7,223 bases of DNA from Thioalkalivibrio sp. (lineage in GTDB: Bacteria; Pseudomonadota; Gammaproteobacteria; Ectothiorhodospirales; Ectothiorhodospiraceae), in assembly GCA_003550945.1 (NCBI GenBank), contig PULL01000009.1, positions 1-7,223 on the forward strand, given 5' to 3'. Below the pieces are notes generated by a model. It did not search any database, was not told the DNA's origin, and saw only the letters and a list, made by a program, of their open reading frames with translations. Position numbers and translations under genes: made by a program. Below, piece after piece: positions 1 to 5,693 of the stretch; position 1 is the first letter of the stretch, and the number at the start of each line of letters is the position of its first letter.

Positions 1-2
1 AC

Positions 3-176
3 GCACCGCCCGACGTGCGTGAAGAGGCCGAGCGCCGCGTCAAGGAGGCGGGCTATCCCGACCGCCTGTACCTCGCCCGCGGCGGGTTTCTGGGCATGAA
101 CGGCCACTACTCTGCGGGCGTTTTGGAGGGCGTGGCGCACTTTCTGCCGCACATCCGCGACTGGCTCGCGCCCTAG
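3..176 (+). CDS. 3' end of an unidentified protein (partial)
   Basis: An open frame enters from the left edge and ends at TAG (174-176), giving the last 57 residues of a protein. Codon use is strongly GC-biased like the rest of the window. The tail contains an Arg/Glu-rich helix, then a GYPDRLYLARGGF stretch, and ends in HIRDWLAP. The GY...(V/L)YxxxGGF pattern faintly recalls the C-terminal end of rhodanese domains, but the usual following Trp is absent and I do not assign a family. It is convergent with the DJ-1-family gene. The start and most of the protein lie outside the window. Confidence 0.6.
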   Translation, partial: APPDVREEAERRVKEAGYPDRLYLARGGFLGMNGHYSAGVLEGVAHFLPHIRDWLAP

Positions 177-307
177 CGGCAGTGCGTTTGCCCGCACCCC
201 TGGCCCCCGAATTCCGGGCGCCCCGCCCTCCACCATTCGGGTCCGCCTGCAGCGGTTCGAAATCCGCTCCCGTCGGAGTCGTCCCGCGATAGGGAGAGGG
301 GAAAACT

Positions 308-331
308 CCCTCCCCCGTTTTCGGGGGAGGG
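308..331. terminator. Perfect 10-bp hairpin between convergent genes, possible bidirectional terminator
   Basis: CCCTCCCCCG (308-317), a TTTT loop (318-321) and CGGGGGAGGG (322-331) form a perfect stem. It lies between the + strand partial gene ending at 176 and the minus-strand DJ-1-family gene ending at 359. Read on the minus strand, the stem is followed by AGTTTTCCCC, a short T run, so termination of the envC-ctpA-DJ-1 group is plausible. On the + strand there is no T tract. A second GGGGAGGG copy (334-341) directly follows the first (324-331) and could pair with the same left arm. The sequence resembles GC-rich dispersed intergenic hairpins, so it may be a repeat that also acts as a terminator. 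Confidence 0.5.
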
Positions 332-358
332 TTGGGGAGGGGGTGCGGCGCCGGCCGG

Positions 359-916
359 TCAGCGCAGCAGTGGGCCTTCGACGTTTCGCCGGGTTTCGGT
401 ACCGGCGAGCTGTTCGATCAGGGTGAGTGCGAAGTCCATCGCGACGCCGGGGCCGCGGCCGGTGACGACGCCGCCGTCCACTTCCACGGATGCGCCGGTG
501 GAGGGTGTGCCGCTTGCGTCCAGTGCACCGGTATAGGCGGTCACGCGGCGGCCCTCGAGCACGCCGGCGCTGGCCAGAGCCTTCGGCGCGGCGCAGATCG
601 CCCCGATCAGGCGGCCGCCATCCGCCTGCTGCCGGACCAGGGATTGCACCCGGGCATCGTCGCGCAGGTGATCGGCACCGGGCAATCCGCCCGGCAACAC
701 CACGAGGTCGAACCGATCCTGCATCACGTCCTCGAGCGCGCAGTCGGGAAGGATCACGGTGCGCCGGGAGCAGGTCACCGGGCCTGCCTCCAGCCCAGCG
801 ACCACCACCGTAAAGCCGGCGCGGCGCAGCAGATCGATGATCGTGACCGCCTCCAGCTCCTCGGCGCCTTGTGCGAGCGGAACCAGGACCCGGATGCGCT
901 CCGGGTCCGCGCTCAC
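359..916 (-). CDS. DJ-1/PfpI family protein, YajL-like
   Basis: The 185-residue protein spans the whole DJ-1/YajL fold. The N-terminal GAEELEAVTIIDLLRRAGF block contains the family glutamate (Glu22, equivalent to DJ-1 Glu18). TCSR (Cys49) matches the conserved Cys-Ser-Arg. VVLPGG follows at about 72-77, and the nucleophile-elbow cysteine is Cys108 in GAICAAP. GRGPGVAMDFAL near 153-164 is the C-terminal signature. No histidine equivalent to DJ-1 His126 is obvious. Family members are reported as glyoxalases/deglycases, covalent chaperones or oxidative-stress sensors; the exact activity is disputed and cannot be set from sequence. The start is GTG (916-914), which overlaps the ctpA stop in a GTGA arrangement and implies translational coupling. 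Expected location is the cytoplasm, as no signal peptide is visible. Confidence 0.88.
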   Translation of the reverse strand: MSADPERIRVLVPLAQGAEELEAVTIIDLLRRAGFTVVVAGLEAGPVTCSRRTVILPDCALEDVMQDRFDLVVLPGGLPGADHLRDDARVQSLVRQQADGGRLIGAICAAPKALASAGVLEGRRVTAYTGALDASGTPSTGASVEVDGGVVTGRGPGVAMDFALTLIEQLAGTETRRNVEGPLLR

Positions 917-2220
917 AGGCGCGAACCCATGATGGCCAGGCCCTTCAGCAGGTTCAGCGCCTCGTACAGGCCGTAATCGCGCTGGGCGAGCGGCTCGCGC
1001 TCCTTGTCGTCGCGATCGACACCGTTCCGGTTGGTGTCGTTGTTGTCGCCGTCAAGGTGCCGCTGCAGGCTGGCCTCGTTCACCGTCGGCCCGTTGTCGT
1101 CCGCGCGGGTGACGGTGAGCGGCTCGATACGGATGTCGGGCTGGATCCCCTCGGCCTGGATCGAGCGTCCGTCGGGCGTGAAATAGCGGGCCGTGGTCAG
1201 CTTGATCGCGGTGTCCTGCGCCAGCGGCAGAATGGTCTGCACCGAGCCCTTGCCAAAGGTGGGCGAACCCATGATCACCGCGCGCCGGTGATCCTGCAGC
1301 GCGCCGGCGACGATCTCGGAGGCCGACGCCGAGCCTTCGTTTACCAGCACCACCATCGGGACCCCGCCGGCCACGTCGCCCGGGGACGCGGTATACCGGA
1401 ACTGCGACTCCTGCAGCCGGCCCTCGGTGTAGACGATCAGGCCGCCGTCCAGGAACGCGTCGGAGACGCCGACGGCGCCGTTCAGCACGCCGCCCGGGTT
1501 ATTGCGCAGGTCGAGCACCAGACCCTTCAGCGGCCCCTTCTCCTGCAGCCCCTCGACCGCACGCACCAGGTCGCGGGCGGTGCGGGCCTGGAAGTTCGTG
1601 ATGCGAACGTAGCCGAAGCCCGGCTCCAGCAGCTCCGAGCGCACGCTCTGCACGCGAATGATGTCGCGGGTGATGGTGATGCGCTGCGGGCCTTCGACGC
1701 CATCGCGCATGATGGTCAGCGTGATGTCGGTGCCGCGCTTGCCGCGCATCTTGTTGACCGCGTCGGACAGTGTCATGCCCTTTACCGGCGTGTCGTCCAG
1801 CCGGATGATCAGGTCGCCCGCCCGGATTCCCGCGCGGCTGGCCGGGGTGTCGTCGATCGGCGCGATCACCTTGATGAAGCCGTCCTCCATGCCCACTTCG
1901 ATGCCGAGCCCGCCGAATTCGCCGCTGGTTCCCACCTGCAGGTCGCGGAACTCGCGCTCGTCGAGGTAGGCCGAGTGCGGGTCGAGGCCGGACAGCATGC
2001 CCTTGATCGCGTTGTCGAGCAGTTCGCGGTCGTCGACCTCGGTGACGTAGTTGCGCTTGATGCGCATGTAGACGTCGGTGAAACGGCGCAGGTCCTCGAT
2101 CGGCAGCGCCGCGTTGGCGCCGTCGTTGCGATCGGCGAACACGCCAATGGAAACACTGAGGAAGACCCCCAGGATGACGCCGGTCACCAGACCGTAGCCG
2201 ACGCTGAAACGATTGTTCAT
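913..2220 (-). CDS. ctpA: S41 family C-terminal processing peptidase (CtpA)
   Basis: This 435-residue carboxy-terminal processing protease acts in the periplasm. An uncleaved anchor or signal segment spans residues 9-28. A PDZ domain (about 103-185) includes GLGIEV and AGIRAGDLIIRLDD. The S41 core follows, with LDLRNNPGG at 236-244. Ser299 in GSASASEI and Lys324 in FGKGSVQ form the Ser/Lys dyad, spaced 25 residues apart as in E. coli Prc (S430/K455); Gln328 matches the third conserved residue. ATG at 2220-2218 is preceded by GGGG about 8 bases upstream. The gene lies 97 bases after envC on the same strand and overlaps the DJ-1-family gene by 4 bases. Related CtpA proteases degrade peptidoglycan hydrolases, which fits the pairing with the hydrolase activator EnvC. 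The C-terminal region (about 390-405) holds an unusual Asp/Asn-rich loop. Confidence 0.96.
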   Translation of the reverse strand: MNNRFSVGYGLVTGVILGVFLSVSIGVFADRNDGANAALPIEDLRRFTDVYMRIKRNYVTEVDDRELLDNAIKGMLSGLDPHSAYLDEREFRDLQVGTSGEFGGLGIEVGMEDGFIKVIAPIDDTPASRAGIRAGDLIIRLDDTPVKGMTLSDAVNKMRGKRGTDITLTIMRDGVEGPQRITITRDIIRVQSVRSELLEPGFGYVRITNFQARTARDLVRAVEGLQEKGPLKGLVLDLRNNPGGVLNGAVGVSDAFLDGGLIVYTEGRLQESQFRYTASPGDVAGGVPMVVLVNEGSASASEIVAGALQDHRRAVIMGSPTFGKGSVQTILPLAQDTAIKLTTARYFTPDGRSIQAEGIQPDIRIEPLTVTRADDNGPTVNEASLQRHLDGDNNDTNRNGVDRDDKEREPLAQRDYGLYEALNLLKGLAIMGSRL

Positions 2221-2317
2221 GTTCTGATCCCCATGCGGGAAGTTGTTGATTGCATGTTATCACTGCCGGTGTGCCCGGCCGCAAGAAGCAGGCCTTACGG
2301 CAGGGACTGCGTGTTGA

Positions 2318-3487
2318 TCACTTGGAGTGCCACCAGGGCCGTGGGTTCAATGTCTGACCGCGGTGGCGCAGTTCGAAATAAAGCCCCGGGGCGATCACGG
2401 TGCTGGTGGCTCCGGCGCGGGCGATCACGTCGCCGGCCGCCACCCGCTCCCCCTGGCGCGCGATCAGTTCGCGGGTGTTGCCGTACAGGCTCAGGTAGCC
2501 CTCGCCATGGTCGAGAATCACCACGAAGCCGTAGCCGCGCATCCAGTCCGCGTACACGGTCTGGCCGTCGTGAACCGCACGTACCGGGGTGTCTTCGCCG
2601 GTCTTGAAGACCTCGCCGCGCCAGGTCGCGTGCACCGCGCCGTTCCGGGGGCTGCCGTAGCGGTGCAGAAACCCGCCGTCGACCGGCGGCCGCAGCGTGC
2701 CGCGTCGGGCCGAGAAGCGCCCGCCGGCATCCGCGGGCGCGGCCCGCGGCTGCGCGGCCGGTGGCGGCGGGGGCCGCTCCTGCATCCGTCGCAGCACCTG
2801 CTCCAGGGTCTCGGCGTTGCGGGCGAGCCGCTCCAGTTCCAGCGCGTCGCTTTCGATCTGCCGCTCGACCTGGCCGAGCAATTCCGCCAGCTCATCCTCC
2901 CGGCGCGCAATTTCGCGCAGCGTGCGGCGTGCCTCCGTCTCGCGTGCGACCAGCTCGTCGCGCGCTAGGGCCAGTCGGTCGCGCGCCGCGGCCAGCGACG
3001 CCGCCTGCGCCGCCAGTTCCGCGAGCACCTCTTCGCGCCGGAGCTGGATGCGGGCATCGAGTTGGCGCTGATGGCGGGCCAGCCCCTCGTCTTCCGGGGT
3101 CCAGCCCCGATGGCGCTCCCGCAGCCACTGGGCGCGGAGCAGCTGCAGCGCCTGCTCGCGGGCCGCAGCCAGTTCGGCCTCCTGCCGCTCCGCCTCCTGC
3201 TCCCGCTGCGCGACGGCCCGGTTCTGCTCCGCCACCGCAGCCTGCAGGCCCCGCTGTTCTTCGCGCAGGCTCTGGCTGTGGCGTGCGACCTCGGCCGCGC
3301 GCTCCTCCAGCCGTTCGATTTCACGCAGACGCTGCCGCTGGTCGCGCTCCAGTGTGCGCATCGCCTCCCGCGTGGCTTCCAGCTCGGCGCCGGTCTCCAC
3401 GGCCACGGCGGGGGGTACGCACAGTACCAGTGCCGCGATCAGCCAGCCAACCGGCTGTAATCGGAAGACTTTGTCGAGTTCAACCAT
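2318..3487 (-). CDS. envC: Murein hydrolase activator EnvC
   Basis: The 389-residue secreted protein has an EnvC layout. A signal peptide covers residues 1 to about 29, with the hydrophobic core WLIAALVLCVPPAVA. A long Glu/Arg/Ala/Leu coiled coil runs from about 32 to 237. A Pro/Ala linker (238-253) leads to a C-terminal LytM/M23 domain (about 263-386). The LytM zinc ligands are missing: the HxxxD position reads through RGEVFKTGEDTPVRAV, and the HxH position reads YFELRHRGQTLNP. This loss is expected of EnvC, which does not cleave peptidoglycan itself but activates amidases at the septum under FtsEX control. The ATG at 3487-3485 has only a weak ribosome binding site. The gene is first in a group with ctpA and is divergent from the ArsR regulator. 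In E. coli envC follows gpmM, which is absent here. Confidence 0.93.
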   Translation of the reverse strand: MVELDKVFRLQPVGWLIAALVLCVPPAVAVETGAELEATREAMRTLERDQRQRLREIERLEERAAEVARHSQSLREEQRGLQAAVAEQNRAVAQREQEAERQEAELAAAREQALQLLRAQWLRERHRGWTPEDEGLARHQRQLDARIQLRREEVLAELAAQAASLAAARDRLALARDELVARETEARRTLREIARREDELAELLGQVERQIESDALELERLARNAETLEQVLRRMQERPPPPPAAQPRAAPADAGGRFSARRGTLRPPVDGGFLHRYGSPRNGAVHATWRGEVFKTGEDTPVRAVHDGQTVYADWMRGYGFVVILDHGEGYLSLYGNTRELIARQGERVAAGDVIARAGATSTVIAPGLYFELRHRGQTLNPRPWWHSK

Positions 3488-3583
3488 TGCGCTCGTGACA
3501 ATATCCGAGTAACTTTGATTGCTTATATTCCTCTAGACAGTCGTCTTCGTGCCATGATCTTTCTAAAAACCGGGTGTTCTGCC
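3488..3583. promoter_or_regulatory. Divergent promoter region between envC and the ArsR regulator
   Basis: This stretch is clearly more AT-rich than the flanking genes and must drive both directions. On the + strand TATATT at 3524-3529 is the best -10-like hexamer, matching 5 of 6 consensus bases, but no convincing -35 sits at 17 bases. GTGACA at 3495-3500 is too far upstream for it. AATAT (3500-3504) and ATATT (3525-3529) form a wide inverted repeat around a 20-base spacer. This could belong to an operator for the adjacent ArsR protein, but it is short. An ATTC at 3527-3530 has no matching GAAT 8 bases on, so the ATTC-N8-GAAT pattern reported for SqrR-type sites is not found. No clear minus-strand promoter was resolved. 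Confidence 0.4.
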
Positions 3584-3907
3584 GTGACTCACGATCCCAG
3601 CTGCTTCGACGAACCCCTGATGACCCAGGACGAGGACATCGAGCGCGCGTCCCGCTCCCTCAAGGCGATGTCGCACCCGCTGCGACTCAAGATACTCTGC
3701 ATCCTCGGTGACCGCGAGATCAGCGTGCAGGAGATCGTCGACCAAGTGGGGACTTCGCAGAGCAACATCTCCCAGCACCTCGGCATCCTGCGTGACAAGG
3801 GCATCCTGATCACCCGCAAGGACGCCAACCGCGTCTACTACCGCGTCGGCGATGCCCGCACGCTGCGCCTGATCGGGATGATGCAGGAAGTCTTCTGTGG
3901 ATCGTGA
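3584..3907 (+). CDS. ArsR-family regulator with SqrR/BigR-type cysteine pair
   Basis: This winged-helix repressor of the ArsR family has the recognition segment TSQSNISQHLGILRDKGIL, followed by the wing TRKDANRVYYRV. Cys39 (in RLKILCIL) and Cys105 (in QEVFCGS) are 66 residues apart. That spacing and sequence context match the persulfide-sensing pairs of SqrR (C41/C107) and BigR (C42/C108), so sulfane-sulfur or redox sensing is likely. The usual metal-binding motif of ArsR/SmtB (ELCVCDL) is absent. The start is uncertain. I chose GTG 3584 (107 residues) because GGGTG lies 7 bases upstream and because Cys7 then also fits the SqrR Cys9 spacing. ATG 3620 gives 95 residues, and ATG 3554 or TTG 3515 longer forms; TTG 3515 lies upstream of the -10-like TATATT. 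The gene is first in the + strand group, 18 bases before the rhodanese gene. Confidence 0.9.
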   Translation: MTHDPSCFDEPLMTQDEDIERASRSLKAMSHPLRLKILCILGDREISVQEIVDQVGTSQSNISQHLGILRDKGILITRKDANRVYYRVGDARTLRLIGMMQEVFCGS

Positions 3908-3925
3908 CGTCCGGGGTGGGTCCTG

Positions 3926-4354
3926 ATGCTTGAACGTCTGCCGGAATTCCTGGGCAACCACCCGATCCTGACCGGCGCGCTGGTTGCGGTCATCGGGCTG
4001 ATTCTCTACACCGAGTTCCAGCGTCTCACGCGCAAGTACCGGGCGCTTCCGCCCGGCGAAGCGGTGCGCGTGATGAACCAGGAAGGGGCGCTGGTGCTGG
4101 ATGTGCGCGAGAACAACGAGTTCACCGGGGGCCGCATCGGTGGCGCCCGGCACATCCCGTTGGGCGTATTGAAGCAGAAAATCAAAGAGATAGAGCGCTA
4201 CAAGGAGGCCCCGGTGGTGGTCTACTGCCGCACTGGCGCGCGCTCGGCGGTCGCCGCGTCGCAGCTCACGGCTGCCGGCTTCAGCGATGTCACCAACCTT
4301 CAGGGCGGTATTCAGGCCTGGCAGTCGGCCGGACTGCCGGTGAAAAAGAAATAG
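3926..4354 (+). CDS. yibN: Membrane-anchored rhodanese-like sulfurtransferase (YibN-like)
   Basis: The 142-residue protein has one N-terminal membrane segment (about 13-28) followed by an Arg/Lys-rich stretch (FQRLTRKYRA), which by the positive-inside rule places the domain in the cytoplasm. A single rhodanese domain (about 42-137) includes LVLDVRENNEF and GARHIPLG. The active-site loop CRTGAR begins at Cys101, the persulfide-carrying nucleophile, and is followed by NLQGGIQAW. The six-residue loop is typical of sulfurtransferases rather than phosphatase-like Cdc25 relatives. The length equals E. coli YibN (about 143 residues), which also precedes grxC-secB-gpsA. The in vivo sulfur donor and acceptor are unknown. 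GGGGTGGGT lies upstream of the ATG. The neighbouring regulator and reductases suggest sulfane-sulfur handling. Confidence 0.92.
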   Translation: MLERLPEFLGNHPILTGALVAVIGLILYTEFQRLTRKYRALPPGEAVRVMNQEGALVLDVRENNEFTGGRIGGARHIPLGVLKQKIKEIERYKEAPVVVYCRTGARSAVAASQLTAAGFSDVTNLQGGIQAWQSAGLPVKKK

Positions 4355-4363
4355 CGTCGCCCG

Positions 4364-4633
4364 ATGCGCTTTCAGATTTACCTGACCGAGTTCTGCCCCT
4401 ATTGCCGGATGGCGCGGGAGCTTCTCGACCGGCTCGGTTACGAGTACCAGGCGATCCACGTGGAGCTGGAGCCCTGCGAACGGCGGGTGATGGAAGAGCG
4501 CTCGGGGCGCACCTCGGTGCCACAGGTCTTTCTCGGCGACACGCACATCGGCGGGTATGACGACCTCGCCGAGCTGCACCGCTCGGGCGAACTGACCCGG
4601 CTGGTGGCCGAGTCTCAGGGCTCCGCGTCATGA
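4364..4633 (+). CDS. grxC: Glutaredoxin 3 (GrxC)
   Basis: This 89-residue dithiol glutaredoxin is slightly longer than E. coli Grx3 (83). The active site CPYC is at residues 11-14. The cis-proline motif SVPQVF contains Pro53, and the glutathione-binding GGYDD is at 63-67. An additional cysteine, Cys38, lies in the middle of the fold, similar in placement to the extra cysteine of Grx3 proteins. The protein reduces disulfides and protein-glutathione mixed disulfides in the cytoplasm at the expense of glutathione. The ATG is only 9 bases after the rhodanese stop and has no clear ribosome binding site, so translation probably depends on coupling. The TGA stop overlaps the next ATG (ATGA at 4630-4633). 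Confidence 0.95.
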   Translation: MRFQIYLTEFCPYCRMARELLDRLGYEYQAIHVELEPCERRVMEERSGRTSVPQVFLGDTHIGGYDDLAELHRSGELTRLVAESQGSAS

Positions 4634-5070
4634 GTGCGCCGGCGGCACCGCACCGGGTTTGCCCCCACTGCGGTCAGGTGAACCGGGTGCCGGACGCCAA
4701 GGCGCGGGACGCACGCTGTGGCGCCTGCCGCCAGCCGCTGTTCACCGGCGAGCCGGCCGAGGTCGATACCGCGCGGCTGGACCGGTTTCTGGGCCGTGAC
4801 CAGCGTCCGCTTCTGGTCGATTTCTGGGCGCCGTGGTGCGGCCCCTGCCGGGTGATGGCCCCGCAGTTCGTCGAGGCGTCACGGCAGCTCGAGCCCGGCA
4901 TGCGCCTGCTGAAACTGGACACCCAGGCGCACCCCGATGCCGGCGCGCGCTTCGGCATCCGCGGAATCCCGACGATGATCCTGTTCCACCAGGGCCGCGA
5001 GGTGGCGCGCCAGAGCGGCGCGATGTCCGCCTCCGATATCATGGGCTGGGCGCGGCAGGCCGCGCGCTGA
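4630..5070 (+). CDS. trxC: Thioredoxin 2 with N-terminal zinc finger (TrxC)
   Basis: The 146-residue protein has the TrxC architecture. An N-terminal zinc-binding module has CPHC (Cys11, Cys14) and CGAC (Cys30, Cys33). A thioredoxin fold follows with LLVDFWAPWCGPCRVMAP, active-site Cys70/Cys73, and the cis-proline motif GIPT (Pro114). E. coli Trx2 is 139 residues with the same two CxxC pairs. It is a cytoplasmic disulfide reductase; in E. coli trxC is under OxyR control, but no OxyR site was sought or seen here. The start overlaps the grxC stop by 4 bases (ATGA), so the two reductases are likely translated together. Placement between grxC and secB differs from the E. coli order. A weak GCCCG/CGGGC hairpin (5072-5089) follows the stop. 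Confidence 0.94.
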   Translation: MSAPAAPHRVCPHCGQVNRVPDAKARDARCGACRQPLFTGEPAEVDTARLDRFLGRDQRPLLVDFWAPWCGPCRVMAPQFVEASRQLEPGMRLLKLDTQAHPDAGARFGIRGIPTMILFHQGREVARQSGAMSASDIMGWARQAAR

Positions 5071-5124
5071 AGCCCGGCCCCCAGCGGGCCCCTCCCTTTC
5101 ACTTTCCGGCAACGAGACCACGAC

Positions 5125-5649
5125 ATGGCTGAAGAAACGAACACCGGCAGCAGCACCAACTCGGGCACTGCGCCCGGACCGGGCCAGGGGCCCGAGTTCG
5201 CCATCCAGAAGATCTACATCAAGGATCTGTCCTTCGAGGCGCCCGGGGCTCCCGGCGTGTTCCTGAAGGAGTGGAAGGGCGACACCAACGTGCAGATGAA
5301 CACCAAGGCGCGTGCGCTGAACGAGCAGGAGGGGGTGTTCGAGGTGGAGTTGGGCCTCACCGTCACCACGACCTCGCAGGGCGAGACCGCCTACCTCGTC
5401 GAGGTGAAGCAGGCCGGGGTGTTCGTCGCGCGCGGGTTTCCGAAGGACCACCAGGGACACCTGCTCGGGGCCTATTGCCCGAACCTGCTGTTCCCGTTCG
5501 CCCGCGAGGTGGTCGCTGACATGGTGCTGAAAGGCGGCTTCCCGCAGATGCTGCTGCAGCCGATCAACTTCGATGCGCTGTACGCGCAGCACCAGCAGGA
5601 GCAGCAGCGGGGCGAGCAGGCCGGAGAGCCCGGTTCCGCGACCGTCTGA
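5125..5649 (+). CDS. secB: Protein-export chaperone SecB
   Basis: SecB is a cytoplasmic homotetrameric chaperone that keeps secretory preproteins unfolded and hands them to SecA. Diagnostic blocks are IQKIYIKDLSFEAPGAP (27-43), LVEVKQAGVF (91-100), LGAYCPNLLFPFARE (114-128) and GGFPQMLLQPINFDALY (137-153). The length is 174 residues against 155 in E. coli. The difference comes from a low-complexity Thr/Ser/Gly/Pro leader (about residues 4-23) and a Gln/Glu/Gly-rich tail. The core is intact. The gene starts 54 bases after trxC and ends 44 bases before gpsA, the same partner that follows secB in E. coli. SecB is typical of proteobacteria. Confidence 0.97.
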   Translation: MAEETNTGSSTNSGTAPGPGQGPEFAIQKIYIKDLSFEAPGAPGVFLKEWKGDTNVQMNTKARALNEQEGVFEVELGLTVTTTSQGETAYLVEVKQAGVFVARGFPKDHQGHLLGAYCPNLLFPFAREVVADMVLKGGFPQMLLQPINFDALYAQHQQEQQRGEQAGEPGSATV

Positions 5650-5693
5650 CGTTCCCGGGCACTTCGCCGAGCCCCGACGCCGCAGCCGTCAGG

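Noticed and set aside
251..268. tRNA T-arm-like sequence AGCGG-TTCGAAAT-CCGCT, possible tRNA remnant or attachment site
   Set aside because: The loop is 8 bases rather than 7, no cloverleaf or CCA end can be built around it, and there is no integrase or direct repeat nearby.
871..2607. Long open frame (578 codons) on the + strand across ctpA and into envC
   Set aside because: It is antisense to genes with complete family signatures and intact catalytic residues. High GC suppresses stop codons, and the translation shows no recognisable motif.
3563..4579. Minus-strand open frame (338 codons) over the ArsR, rhodanese and grxC genes
   Set aside because: It is a shadow frame created by GC-rich third positions; the + strand carries three well-defined proteins with ordered spacing.
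5072..5089. Hairpin GCCCG/CGGGC after trxC as a terminator
   Set aside because: The stem is only 5 bp with an 8-base loop and no T tract, and secB follows in the same direction; it is likely chance in GC-rich sequence.
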